A stretch of 64,000 nt of DNA from NCBI GenBank assembly GCA_034190875.2, contig CM067348.1:4553068-4617067 (forward strand), read 5' to 3'. The notes under the pieces were generated by a model. That model had not been told where the DNA came from. It saw only the letters and a program-made list of their open reading frames with translations, and did not search any database. The DNA comes from Urechis unicinctus (taxonomy: Eukaryota > Annelida > Polychaeta > Xenopneusta > Urechidae). The translations under genes and the position numbers were made by a program. This document shows, piece after piece, positions 1 through 10,171 of the stretch (the stretch's first letter is position 1; each line of letters opens with the position of its first letter).

Positions 1-215
1 CGGTGAAATAGGTATGGATACGATTCATGGATTATTAATTGCGTCTGAACTTGAGCTCAACAAGATATATAAAACAAATATATACCAACATATTACGATG
101 GAATTTCGGCCTAGCACTGGTTGTTTCTGTTTGACAGTGGAAGCTAACCAAGCAAACGTGGCAATCGACGACGGTCAGCAAGGTGCTGGGGTGATGGGGA
201 ATGAAGATGAACCAG

Positions 216-454
<239 letters not shown>

Positions 455-1464
455 TTGCTCTGGCAACCGGAATCGCGGCGCTCGAACTTAGGCACGGCAA
501 TGCCATCCGGACTTACGTCCGTATACGGCCGTTGCAGGATGTCTTTAATTTCGATTTGCGCATTCCAATGCCCACACTTAGAGAGGTCATCTTCGATCAG
601 CAACAAGTGGCCATCAAAATGAATGCCAGCTACGGCTTTATCTTGAGGAATAATGAGAGTTGTGAACTCCGCTACTTTCATTCTTCAATAAATAATGCCC
701 GGCTACTTCCGGCACCGGTCACAGTAAGAAATGCGGATGATTTCGAAGCTTTCGAGAGGAGGATCGAACAGGGGGACATTCTAACATGGGCCCGTGATCA
801 GCGCCCCAATTCCAAGTGGGTGGTTGTTAAAGTAACGAACCTGACAGTCTATGTCAGCAAGTTACTAGACCACCCTATTGGTTTTGCCCCTACCAAACTA
901 CCTCCTCATATCCAGAACAACAAGGCTATCCTAGGGCTGGTCACGGACATGAATTCTGGAAGACCATACACTGACAGGCTATGGATTATTCAAAGAAGAA
1001 TGGTGTGGTGATGGGATTGTCAGTTTGTGTAGCAAAACATACTATTGTTTTGGTCACACTGACAAAACATCTTGCAAGGGGCTGAACAAAAACCAAAATA
1101 CCCTCAACAAAGACACATACTTAAAAGTGTTGAGAGAGCAACAATCAGGGTCAGGTGTTAATCGGGGGTTCCGCTGTGTGGACAACCAGATGTTCACCTA
1201 TACCCAGTCACGAGCTTCGCTCTCATATTTTTATCCCAAACGGGAAGTCTTGACTGATGGGGTATCAACGCGCCCCTTGCTGGTTTGATTATTTATGATG
1301 TTTGTTGTTGTGATAAGTTTATTGTTGTCTCAGTTTGAGTGATGTACTTTTAGAAAATGTAAAACAAAATTCCATTTTTTCCTGATTCATGTTGAATATG
1401 TATTTTACAATCGAACCAATAAAATGATTGTGCAAACAAGGCAACTACAACAACAACAATTCGT

Positions 1465-1880
1465 TTAGTATATTTTATTAATCAAATCGAATACTATGGT
1501 ATCATTAGCAACCAATTCCTGCTTAAATATACCCAAGAGTTGTTTCATGGAAACACCTCGACTCCTTAAAAGCAAGTAATACATACAATACAAACCACAG
1601 GCACTAGAGTTTAAAGCTTGCACAGTCTGTTGATTAAAGGTCCATGATACACAATGACGCGTGAGAAATCTATGAAACGTAGGTTGGAGAGGTGGCAAAC
1701 CAAACGAATATAAATGGCCACCCAGTGTTCCCCAGGTTGACTACGGGGTTGGGTGTTACAAATCAGACCACTAGGCTGGACTAGGTTTCGAGGCAATGTA
1801 TCCAAGGCAAAGACACCTCGAACCATTTGACGAGTATGGGGATCTTGTGCAATCAGGGTACGCAGTTGAACCGAATCCAT
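1465..1880 (-). pseudogene. Adenain-like cysteine protease (Polinton PRO), frameshifted
   Basis: Maturation protease of the Maverick/Polinton and adenovirus type. The start at 1880 lies three bases after the end of the major capsid gene, typical of the compact late-gene block. The N-terminal part carries GEHWVAIY, with the catalytic histidine. The C-terminal part, in a different frame, carries SSACGLYCMYYLL, with the nucleophile cysteine region. The two frames overlap between 1611 and 1698 and the homologous match switches near 1700, so a single small indel breaks the gene. Total length of about 138 codons is near the family's usual size, so little else is lost. Recognition rests on the histidine and cysteine motifs and on gene order. 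Confidence 0.8.
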
Positions 1881-1882
1881 GC

Positions 1883-3192
1883 TTAGGCCGCATAATCAAA
1901 TAAAACATTACGAGTTCGATCCACTTGAATCACGTTTTCAAATTCGGCATATACAATTACATTGACGGTATTAGGTAGAGCTTCAGCAAAACGCATTTCC
2001 AAGCGGATGTTTCCTTGTTTGATCAAGTTAAAGTGACTACCTCCTTCAGCTAAATCAGGTGTTAGATCAAAGGCAAATAAACTATAACCCTTTGGATATT
2101 CATGCAACGCAATGTGATTACCCTCGTCTTGATTGGCTTGCCCTGTGCTAATGAATAGATTGGCGTAACTTCGTGTGTATATATGGTTTGCAAAATGGGG
2201 TTGTAAGGGTTTGGCAGGGATCTGTTGTCCATCCATATATAATGACAAAAGTTGATGTTGTAATGCTTGAAATGGAATGGGTTCTTTTCATAGTGACCAT
2301 TGAAAGCCTCGTTATCTACACACCCCAAAACCAGACGCTTGGGAAGTTGACCCAGAAATAGATTTTCTTGGTTGGCTGTCATATTACCCCGAGGTATAGA
2401 AAACACTTTGGTTTCCACACGTCGAATAGGGTATTTGACTGGGTTACGTTCCAAGGCTTTAATATGAGCCAACTGCACTGTTGGATTCAATTTGATTTTA
2501 CGTATCAATAGAACCACAGAGGTCAACACCGTCTTTGGGCGAAAGTCGTTCGCAGTCGTTGCCATAAGACTAAAGGGATCGCTGCTTTTCACCAGGCGCA
2601 CTTTCATATCCACCCCATTCAGCAAATACCGCTCTTGGCAAAACATGTCCAGATGAAGTCGCCCCATCATATCCACCACCCCACTTCTGGCCGCTCGCCT
2701 TTGTCGGGTCCGCCACCCTTGATTATCAGCCGTACGGCTGTCCATGTGACCGGCCGTGTCTTTGTGCCATAAAGCTGCCGTCAACTGTGACTCTTTAGCT
2801 GCCGGACCGTAACTCAACAAAGTTTCCAAGTAGGCCCGATACAGATAAGTGTTGGAGGAGGTAGACACTAGCTTTTCGTTGAGAGTTACATCCACTTGAC
2901 CAAATAATGAATGTAAATATAGATTAACAGGAGCCACCGGGGCATCCGCCTCTAAATTATCACCATTGGCTTGTACCACCTTGGTCTGGAGGTGTAAATA
3001 GGAATTGGCCAGGTCGAGATAATCATCACCCGAACCACTGACGCTAAACTCAACAGGACCCGCACCTAGTGCCGAAACCGGGTGATGTTCCACCCAATGA
3101 CCATGTGCAATACTACTCTGAGTCGGTGGAATACTAAAGAGATCCAATTCACTTTTGGTACAGGGGCACGATTGTGGGTGGACGAGAGCCAT
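1883..3192 (-). pseudogene. Polinton/adintovirus major capsid protein (double jelly-roll), frameshifted
   Basis: Major capsid protein of the Maverick/Polinton lineage, a double jelly-roll protein that would form hexon-like capsomers. It starts at 3192 (MALVHPQSCPC), six bases after the upstream core-like gene. The first frame stays open to 2062 and carries recognisable segments such as LDLFSIPPTQSS, DYLDLANSYLHL and LNPTVQLAHIKALER. The C-terminal third continues in another frame (1883-2248, with NVLFDYAA at the end), so a frameshift lies near 2240-2260. The combined length of about 436 codons is normal for the family. Apart from that one lesion the gene is well preserved, suggesting a fairly recent insertion. 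The call uses family resemblance plus position between the core-like gene and the protease. Confidence 0.82.
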
Positions 3193-3197
3193 TGTTA

Positions 3198-3629
3198 TCA
3201 GAATATATCTCCTTTCTGCTGTCGTAGCCTTCCACGCTTGGACGGTCTGCCGCGTTTCTTATTCGATGGTCTACCACGTTTGGGTCTGGTGTGACTGCCT
3301 CGTGCATGTCGTTTTATAGCTGGAGCCAAATCATCAACAAATTCACTTCCGGTTTGTATCATTCGTCGTTTAGCGGCCGTTTTCAAAGGTCGACCCTTCA
3401 ATACATCTCCGACCACTCTGGCTCCTGTTTTCATGATACTTTTCTTGACGATGGGTACAGCTTTCCTGGCCAATGAGGGTAGTGTTTGTTTCACTAGAGG
3501 CATCACCAAACGAGCCAAACTGCTAAAGAGGCTACCCAAACCATGACCACGTTGTCGCCTACTCCCCATGAATACGGGGAAACCGTTTCCAGCTTGGTGT
3601 GTATAATAAGCTGTATATGGATCGGCCAT
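3198..3629 (-). CDS. Basic core/pX-like protein of the Polinton module
   Basis: A 143-residue, very basic protein, intact in this copy. A short N-terminus (MADPYTAYY) is followed by a glycine-rich GHGLGSLFSSLARL segment, an amphipathic stretch, then a strongly cationic tail of repeated RGRPS and KRGR units ending in QQKGDIF. This layout resembles the adenovirus pX/mu type of DNA-condensing core protein annotated in adintoviruses and Polintons. It sits between the second capsid-type gene and the major capsid gene with gaps of only 1-5 bases, as expected for a virion-protein block. The role (condensing packaged DNA) is inferred from charge and position. The AT-hook-like GRP repeats could alternatively contact host chromatin. 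Confidence 0.65.
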   Translation of the reverse strand: MADPYTAYYTHQAGNGFPVFMGSRRQRGHGLGSLFSSLARLVMPLVKQTLPSLARKAVPIVKKSIMKTGARVVGDVLKGRPLKTAAKRRMIQTGSEFVDDLAPAIKRHARGSHTRPKRGRPSNKKRGRPSKRGRLRQQKGDIF

Positions 3630-3630
3630 A

Positions 3631-4458
3631 TCAAAACAAAATTTTTCTCTCTTTCCTAAAATGTAACGTCACTGTCACTTTACCACGTTCAAATGGTATG
3701 AGATGGCCAGTATCATCTCTTATATCGATTTCCACAGTGGAAAATGATTTGGTCATTACAGGAGAATAAAATATATGTTCATAGGTCTGGGTCACCATAA
3801 GACCTTTGACGTCATCTTTAAGGGGTATGATGCGTAACAAAGGGGCCATCGTGTCGCCTACCACTTGAGGTTGTACTGCACTGCAGTAGACATATAAACC
3901 ATACAGACCACTGTTCAGATCGACAATATGCTCGCCTACTTGTTCCAAGGCCGTTTGGGTAGTATGGTCAAAACCCAAGATCTGACTCAATTTCTCAGTC
4001 AATACCATTACCACATCATCAGTCAATTGAATAACAGCTTTCTGTATTTGGTGATTGTAACCAAATTGGACTCTAGATTCCCCTAAGACCGTCATTCGGC
4101 GATTCAGGGTATCCACCAAGGCTTGTGGACTATTATAATACCCCTTCTTGATATCAGTGTAAATAGGATGTGCCCTTTCACCCCTGTCAGCATATTGACA
4201 CATTTCTTCATAATCAGACAAACAAGTAATAACCCCCAAGTCATTAATGTATTCCACAAAGTTTTTATTCAGAATAGTCAACCCCACATTGGCACCAATG
4301 TTATACCAGCTACGGGGGTACTGTATCTCAGCCAAACCCACTTCCCATTCACCAACCAAATCGATGGTCTTGGGTAATTGAGTGATATATTTTGTCAGCG
4401 TGTTCTCTGGGTGATAGCTCAAGGAGCTATTGCTCGGCAACGTCAAGTTGAATGTCAT
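3631..4458 (-). CDS. Polinton minor capsid/penton-type protein
   Basis: An intact 275-residue reading frame beginning MTFNLTLPSNSS. It contains the YPRSWYNI and GYYNSPQALVDTLN segments typical of proteins found beside the major capsid gene in invertebrate Polintons, where a single jelly-roll minor (penton) capsid protein is expected. No catalytic motif is visible. The start overlaps the end of the membrane-protein gene by four bases (4455-4458), and the stop lies one base before the next gene, so the block is tightly packed. The conserved flank and absence of stops suggest this gene has not decayed as the integrase has. The penton assignment is an inference from gene order and size, while membership of the element is more secure. 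Confidence 0.6.
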   Translation of the reverse strand: MTFNLTLPSNSSLSYHPENTLTKYITQLPKTIDLVGEWEVGLAEIQYPRSWYNIGANVGLTILNKNFVEYINDLGVITCLSDYEEMCQYADRGERAHPIYTDIKKGYYNSPQALVDTLNRRMTVLGESRVQFGYNHQIQKAVIQLTDDVVMVLTEKLSQILGFDHTTQTALEQVGEHIVDLNSGLYGLYVYCSAVQPQVVGDTMAPLLRIIPLKDDVKGLMVTQTYEHIFYSPVMTKSFSTVEIDIRDDTGHLIPFERGKVTVTLHFRKERKILF

Positions 4459-4724
4459 ACTACCGACGTCACTTTATGCTTGAGGGTTGGGTTAGGTAGC
4501 ATGTATCCTAAACTACTGCTGAGTAAGGCCGTCCATAAATTACTGTCCCCTTTTTCCGCCGATAAATTGTAAATGCTGACGACTATGACCGTATACAGGA
4601 TGATGATTTGTGCAAAGAACACGATTTCTGCTTTGGGTATGGATTGACCAAAGACTGTCCACACCCGATCGCTCTGATTGTCACGCTGGCTTTCCATGGT
4701 ATGATGGTGAATCGACGGCAACAT
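4455..4724 (-). CDS. Small single-span membrane protein of the Polinton module
   Basis: An 89-residue protein with a charged, histidine-rich N-terminus, one clear hydrophobic segment at about residues 33-53 (VFFAQIIILYTVIVVSIYNL) and a short tail containing LWTALLSSSLGYMLPNP. The hydrophobic stretch suits one membrane span. Similar short proteins, with the same LLSS.LGY.LPNP ending as I recall them, occur beside the integrase of invertebrate Maverick-like elements. No function is known to me. Its four-base overlap with the capsid-type gene and seven-base gap to the integrase remnant indicate it belongs to the element. It could act in virion egress or entry, but nothing in the sequence shows that. 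Confidence 0.55.
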   Translation of the reverse strand: MLPSIHHHTMESQRDNQSDRVWTVFGQSIPKAEIVFFAQIIILYTVIVVSIYNLSAEKGDSNLWTALLSSSLGYMLPNPTLKHKVTSVV

Positions 4725-4730
4725 CAGTTT

Positions 4731-5282
4731 TTATAGACTTCCAGTCGATCGACCCAACTGTTGAAACTGCTTGGATACCCCCCACCACTTGACAAAGTAT
4801 TGCTTGCCGTCTTTACGCCTTCTTTCTTTCAACACCTTCTCCACACGATACACGGTTTTATCACCTACTCGTTGAATTTCCGCTTCGTAAAACGTACCCG
4901 CCAATACAGTTTGGGTATCATCCATGAGAGTATAGACATTGGGTATACCAGAGTGAACCTTATGTATGGTAAACAATTCTTCACTCCAATTGGGCAAATA
5001 CCCCTTTTTAAACTTGCCCCGTTCCTTACTGATGCGGACTCTTTCCCCCATGCTGAATTTAGGAGGTTTAGTATCTTTAGACTCGCCGTAAAGCGTCAAC
5101 TATGTCTCTTCTTCATTGGTAAGTTCTTCGGGGGTGCGTTTAATACTTCGATGGTAGCTCCGATTGTAGCCGCGGACTAATTGCTGTAGCACAGATAGAT
5201 AATCCAATGTGTTGTGTTTGGTTAAATAACGCCACATTTTGATTTTCAACGTACGATTAAAGCGTTCTGCAAAGCTTTCCAA
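4731..5282 (-). pseudogene. Polinton retroviral-type integrase with C-terminal chromodomain, truncated
   Basis: C-terminal half of the DDE integrase that inserts Maverick/Polinton DNA. The first part (5282-5103) has AERFNRTLK, containing the catalytic glutamate, and GYNRSYHRSI. An in-frame TAG at 5100-5102 separates it from the second part. That second part carries the integrase C-terminal barrel (FSMGERVRIS, FTIHKVHS) and a chromodomain-like end (YRVEKVLKERRRKDGKQYFV). Upstream of 5282 the frame closes and no homologous sequence with the two catalytic aspartates appears, so the gene is both stop-interrupted and 5'-truncated. This marks the right-hand end of the recognisable remnant. I see no terminal inverted repeat to the right of it. 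Confidence 0.8.
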
Positions 5283-5976
5283 CGGAAAGATGCATCACTC
5301 CTCTGTGCGAAACAAAAAAATAAATTATTCGGTTAATTATGCTTGGGTAATATATCAAGCATGAACAATACTATATCTATGGTGATCGATGATAAATCGA
5401 TATTCACGTTACGTCACTGGTTTCGTATGAGTGATTTCATATGAGTATTATATCCTATCCGGAATAGCAGTCTTTGTTTGCATTATTGCAATCCAACATG
5501 TACATTTCATTTGTGTCTACAGTAGCGTACGCAGCAGGTTATTAAAAATCTCAGCCAGTGCTTAAGCAAACATTACAACACTTTATTGCGCTAAAGACAG
5601 TGATTCACAGCAAACACTTTTGTTATTTGAGTTAAAGAATCATGGAACCACATCATTGTCCTATATGCAAATGACATCCTAACACAGAGACAAAATATAT
5701 TTGTAAAACATGCATCATCGTAATTTGATAAAATGTAAAAAAAATGGAGTCCGAAGTAAATCGTATAAGTATTGAGTAATGTGTTTGATGCTGTACATCT
5801 ACGTATCGTCATAAATTGATAGAGATAAAACAACTGGTGGGAGTATCGCGCTTTAAGCATTTTAAAGCCTTAATCAATAATCTCACCAAGTGTATATATA
5901 TGGAACATCAATTTGCGTTATGTACAGAAGTCGTCGCCTAACCACGTTGTTCTTCATTGGACCGCATGCAATGACA
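5283..5976. other. Intergenic and probable receptor 3' UTR
   Basis: No coding signal is seen. An AATAAA polyadenylation signal on the minus strand (5587-5582) lies about 390 bases past the receptor stop codon and could end its transcript. Confidence 0.4.
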
Positions 5977-8605
5977 TCACTGTACGATGTTATCAGGGTC
6001 AGCTCTGACGTCATTATGAGTTGTTATTTCTACTAACACTGCTACGGTGGCTATTCCAACAACTACACTATACACCACAAAGAAGAATCTATCTATCACG
6101 CATGCAACAGCCTCCCAATTTCTTTTGTCAAACTCATCCCCTTCGCATACCTCATTTTTGTATCTTAAGCAAAGGTATCGCCGTAGCTTATCCAGCACAA
6201 GATGGCGAACCTTGGGTGACACTGGCTCGTCTTTACGATGATGATGGATACGAAGAACCAAGACGGTAGAGAGCAAAGAGAGAGCGGAAAGTCCCATGCT
6301 GAGGATTATGTAAATGGCTGGAATAGAAATCATGCATTTGAATGTTCAAACAAATATTGCACGGATGTATTGCAGTCGATGGACAATATGAACACTCACA
6401 TAGGATGGGGATTGTCTCGCTGCTTCTTGGAGTAATGTCCGACATCATCAGAAGTAACACGGTATATGAAAGCAGTACGGTGATACTCAGTGATATCTGA
6501 AGCAACAAACACATTTATCGCTCTGTTTAGTTGAATTATGAGATCATATTTTGAAAAGTCAATTTATAATCTTGAATAATGAAGGAATTCGTTTATATTT
6601 TTGATTAAGTTTACTTTTTCGCCTGCTTCTGGTGGAAGGAAGAAGACTAAATGTAATACTATGTTCATGATGATGGCGGGGAGAAGTAGATGGAGAACAA
6701 AGTAGGCAGGTTTTCTTGAAAGATGAAGTTGGAATGCAACAATGACTGTAATATGCGACGTTTCACCATCTTTTTGGGGTTTCGATTCCCTGCGACCTAC
6801 TTTTGTAGACACAAGGTCCCATTCGCCATTTGAAACGTAGTATGAGAGGTCAACTTTTGGCCCAACAATTGTGAGATTAACTTCTGCGGCGCCATACATA
6901 TTGTCTATGAATTGTACCTCACATATTTGTGAGTCAAAGGGAAAGTAACGCAGATTGATTTTGCACGATGTCTGCCATACAATTCCTGGTGACCAAATGA
7001 CGCGGCCAGTATGATGAACCAGTACCCTGTTTGTCAAACAGACGCATACGGACAGATAAACCTCTGGATAAGAATCTTCCTGGGAGTAGGCAGGTCATTT
7101 AGGGGTCATAGTTACCATAACGGAAATGAAGCATACAAAGTAACGGGTCAACATGATTAGTTGTTTGCCCGGGGACAAAATACACATTGATAAGATTAAA
7201 CGAGGGAAAGGTTGGACACCTGTAATTTGTTTCCAGCGCTAGGTCCGCTCCTCCACGTACACTGTTGAACAGAGTTATTTCTGGCATCCAGATATTCTTG
7301 CTTTCCAATATTATTCTGTGTACTCCATTGTAGTACGAGGTATTCCATTTCATAACTGCGTCTTTCCATTTCTGAATTAGAGCAAAATGTCCAATTCTAC
7401 ATGAATAATCCCTTTTTGATAATCCAATGCCCGCAATATCCACTGTCTCTCTGACATCAAACCCCACGAACCATTGTCAAACTGACCAAAATATCCCCAC
7501 TGCATGGTGTAAAAAATTGAATACTATCTTATATCAATCAGACTACCAACATTCACAATTGTCTATCATCTGTCTATCTGACCACAAAATGCCTTTGCTA
7601 TCCAATGTCTATGTTACCGTAGGATGTCACAGCATCCTGTCTATCCGATGTTTTTAAAACTATAAAATGCCAATATGTTATTTCTGTATAATGTCTATCT
7701 GGCCATATGGTGCCACAGAGTTCTCGATTGTTGGTCAGACGATAATAGACATCAACGTCCGCTCGATCTACTCTTCATCTGTTTCTCCATGATGCCACAA
7801 CGTGTCCATATCCTTTTATCTATCGGACTCAAAAATGCCACATACTTTATAGTTCATGGATTCCGTCTGTCCACACTCTGACCACACAATAACACAACTT
7901 TGCAATGCTCTTCAGACTAACTGACAAACAGCAATATGCCACAACCTTTGACCCAATTATGCTACGATGAAATGTGGATGCATTATCAACCTCACTGCAA
8001 CTATGCATCTACCAATGGGATGTCACAACATCCTAAATACCCTTTGCTCAAATTGCCTGTGCTTAAATTTTAGGTTTCATCGCGTTCTCGGCCGTGTATG
8101 AGAAATGCAAAATTTTACCTCAAATTACATAACATTTTATGTGTACTCACCAACCAGATCCATCCAAATGCAGTAAAGACTTGTGACTTTTCATTCTGTA
8201 ATAAATTGAGTAAGTGAATATTAGTACCTGCAGCTTGTACGTTGACGTTCAATATTAACTGGTTGCTTGGTATGAATCGCTACTCACCAAACTTTCGATT
8301 CGTGACAGCCCGAACATCACACCCACAGTTAGTTGTGCATGTGGGTAAGACTCAGGCTTAACGTTTTTGTCGTAATTAGCCATCAGGTCCCTATACAACC
8401 GAAGCTTCCAATTGGTAGAGCCTATTGTGAAAAAAACACGGCTATCAAACTATGAATATAAATAGTTTTAATATAATTCTTACGTCACATTACTTTCAAG
8501 ACAAGTGATCGTGCAAAACTCACCATTGTGTAATTCTCCGAAAGATGTAATGAATGTAACTGACGTCCATATTCCGAGACAAAGTAGCGCTCTGTCCATC
8601 GTCAT
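5977..8605 (-). CDS. Cys-loop ligand-gated ion channel subunit (nicotinic receptor-like, non-alpha)
   Basis: Seven exons join with GT-AG junctions and consistent phase: 8605-8524, 8421-8288, 8195-8151, 7371-7220, 7026-6615, 6496-6400 and 6317-5977, giving 420 residues. The 45-bp third exon is typical of nicotinic receptor genes. Residues 1-22 form a signal peptide. The ligand-binding domain holds loop A (WMPEI, W116) and the Cys-loop C159-C173 with FPFD. Transmembrane spans lie at about 244-267, 276-298, 309-331 and 376-404, with a short cytoplasmic loop of about 50 residues. GEK just before the second span predicts cation selectivity. The loop C region lacks the adjacent cysteine pair of alpha subunits, so it should be a complementary or divergent subunit. 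Two N-glycosylation sequons (NTS at 97, NLT at 188) are present. The start at 8605 is chosen for the signal peptide, although an in-frame ATG exists at 8677. The ligand is unknown. Confidence 0.88.
7470..8060. repeat. Degenerate tandem repeat inside receptor intron 3
   Basis: Within the intron between 8150 and 7372, variants of tgtctatctg..cacaaaatgcca recur several times at irregular spacing (for example near 7500, 7560, 7625, 7695, 7815 and 7925). The unit boundaries are unclear. Confidence 0.4.
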
Positions 8606-9384
8606 AGACAAGGTGTGCTGCCGACCAGTAGAAATCACCCTGTTATGGCATTCATCCTCTGTCGAGAACCAAGTCATCTGATATCCGTCCGTATCAATAG
8701 CAACACCGGGTATCTATATGTACTTTTGACACCATTGTTGGCTCCGAGATACCAAATATATGTTGATACGTAGCTAATGACAAAATAATGCATATCGACC
8801 TTCTGTATAATGTTTCATTTGGTAAAAACAACATTATAGGTAAACAGGAGACCATTAGAGACCCATCTCTCGCCATATATCACCGTGTTGTCTTGTGCAA
8901 ACATATCGACCATATATATAAATATTTGTTCCCTGAGCAAATGCAGTTTCATCTCAAACGAAGCTCTTTGTGGCTAATTGGCATTACCTGAAGTTATGGT
9001 AATGACTTTGACTTGGGGAGAGCTCATCGTTTTCTATGCAAGTGTACATACAACCGATTGTCGCATTGTCATAAGTTTATGCTTGTGTATCAATTATGAC
9101 ACACGAACCTGCTGGTGATGCTATGAATATGGCTGACAACTGTATTTAACCCAGGTCTACCATTAAAAGCAACCACTTCAGGGTAGAAGGTAAGGATTAG
9201 AACATATGCATTTTACATAAGGACTCCAACTTATTTGCCACCCCATGCTGCTCTTTGTCCTTTAACGAGAGAATGTGGTTAATGCTTGAAATATGTGCCC
9301 ATTGTATGTATCAGTATATGCTATGAAAGCCGTATCTCTAATGGAGTGATCTCTTTGTGTCACAAAGCATAGACGTACTTGGAG
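8606..9384. other. Upstream region of the receptor gene
   Basis: No gene is recognised. Short stretches (about 8690-8910) resemble 9545-9920, for example the shared aaacagga(g/a)accattaga, showing a local duplication about 0.9 kb apart. Confidence 0.4.
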
Positions 9385-9500
9385 TTGTGCACAACGTCAT
9401 CAGTGTCAGCTCTTATGTTGTGAGTTATTATCACTACTACCACAGTAAACCATACACCAGAAGGTAGAATCTCTCACACGTGCGTCAGCTTGGTAGAACT
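9385..9500 (-). pseudogene. Decayed copy of the receptor's last transmembrane exon
   Basis: The minus strand here aligns by eye with the final exon of the receptor gene (about 6110-5985), covering the fourth transmembrane span and C-terminus. Shared stretches include GAGCTGAC..TGATAAC/GATGACGTT and ATAACTCA/ACTCAT. About 20 bases are missing inside and several stop codons appear, so it cannot encode the span. With the neighbouring 8.7/9.6 kb similarity it suggests that a tandem duplicate of the receptor locus once lay upstream and has decayed. I could not identify its other exons. An open frame crossing the nearby N gap (9758-10171) has hydrophobic character but no convincing Cys-loop motif. 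Confidence 0.45.
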
Positions 9501-9950
9501 TACCCTGTGATAACAGTAACCCGTTGTCAAGAAGCAATTGATCTGTTATCCGTCGGTAATGATGTGTAACATGTCCAGGCAGTCACTTTTACTGCTGACA
9601 GAATGATGCACATAGCACGTAGGAGTGATTTCACGATTCCGAGTATCAATCAATCTGTACCCTTCTATTTAAAGGACAAACATAAATGCAAAGAAATTTC
9701 CATGTGTTTGTGGAAGCCAGTGTGAAAATATTAGAGAATTCAATGATGGTTCATATGCTAACAATTGTTCATTGATAAACAGGAAACCATTAGACGACGA
9801 CAAATAGGAATAATGGATATTGTGTATGTTTGCCCAATATAATTTAACACTCTGTGAATGCGACCAAACACATTCCATAATTCCGCACCATATATCACTG
9901 ACACGCCTAATGCAAACATATTGACCACTACCAGCGCCCCTTCTATCCTG

Positions 9951-10050
9951 NNNNNNNNNNNNNNNNNNNNNNNNNNNNNNNNNNNNNNNNNNNNNNNNNN
10001 NNNNNNNNNNNNNNNNNNNNNNNNNNNNNNNNNNNNNNNNNNNNNNNNNN
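9951..10050. other. Assembly gap (100 N)
   Basis: A run of exactly 100 N, the conventional placeholder for a gap of unknown length. Confidence 0.99.
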
Positions 10051-10171
10051 CAAAGGTTCCTACAGACGCCATCACTTGTGCTAAAGCGTCAGACATGATT
10101 GTAAAGATGACGTTCCTCTTGCCTTCCTTCTCCAAGCTCATCACACTCATTGTCGGGTAAGTAATATTCAC

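Noticed and set aside
9758-10171. Open frame on both strands across the first N gap, with hydrophobic stretches
   Set aside because: It spans 100 unknown bases and shows no convincing receptor motif. The plus strand has a possible GTAAGT donor at about 10156, but nothing joins it.
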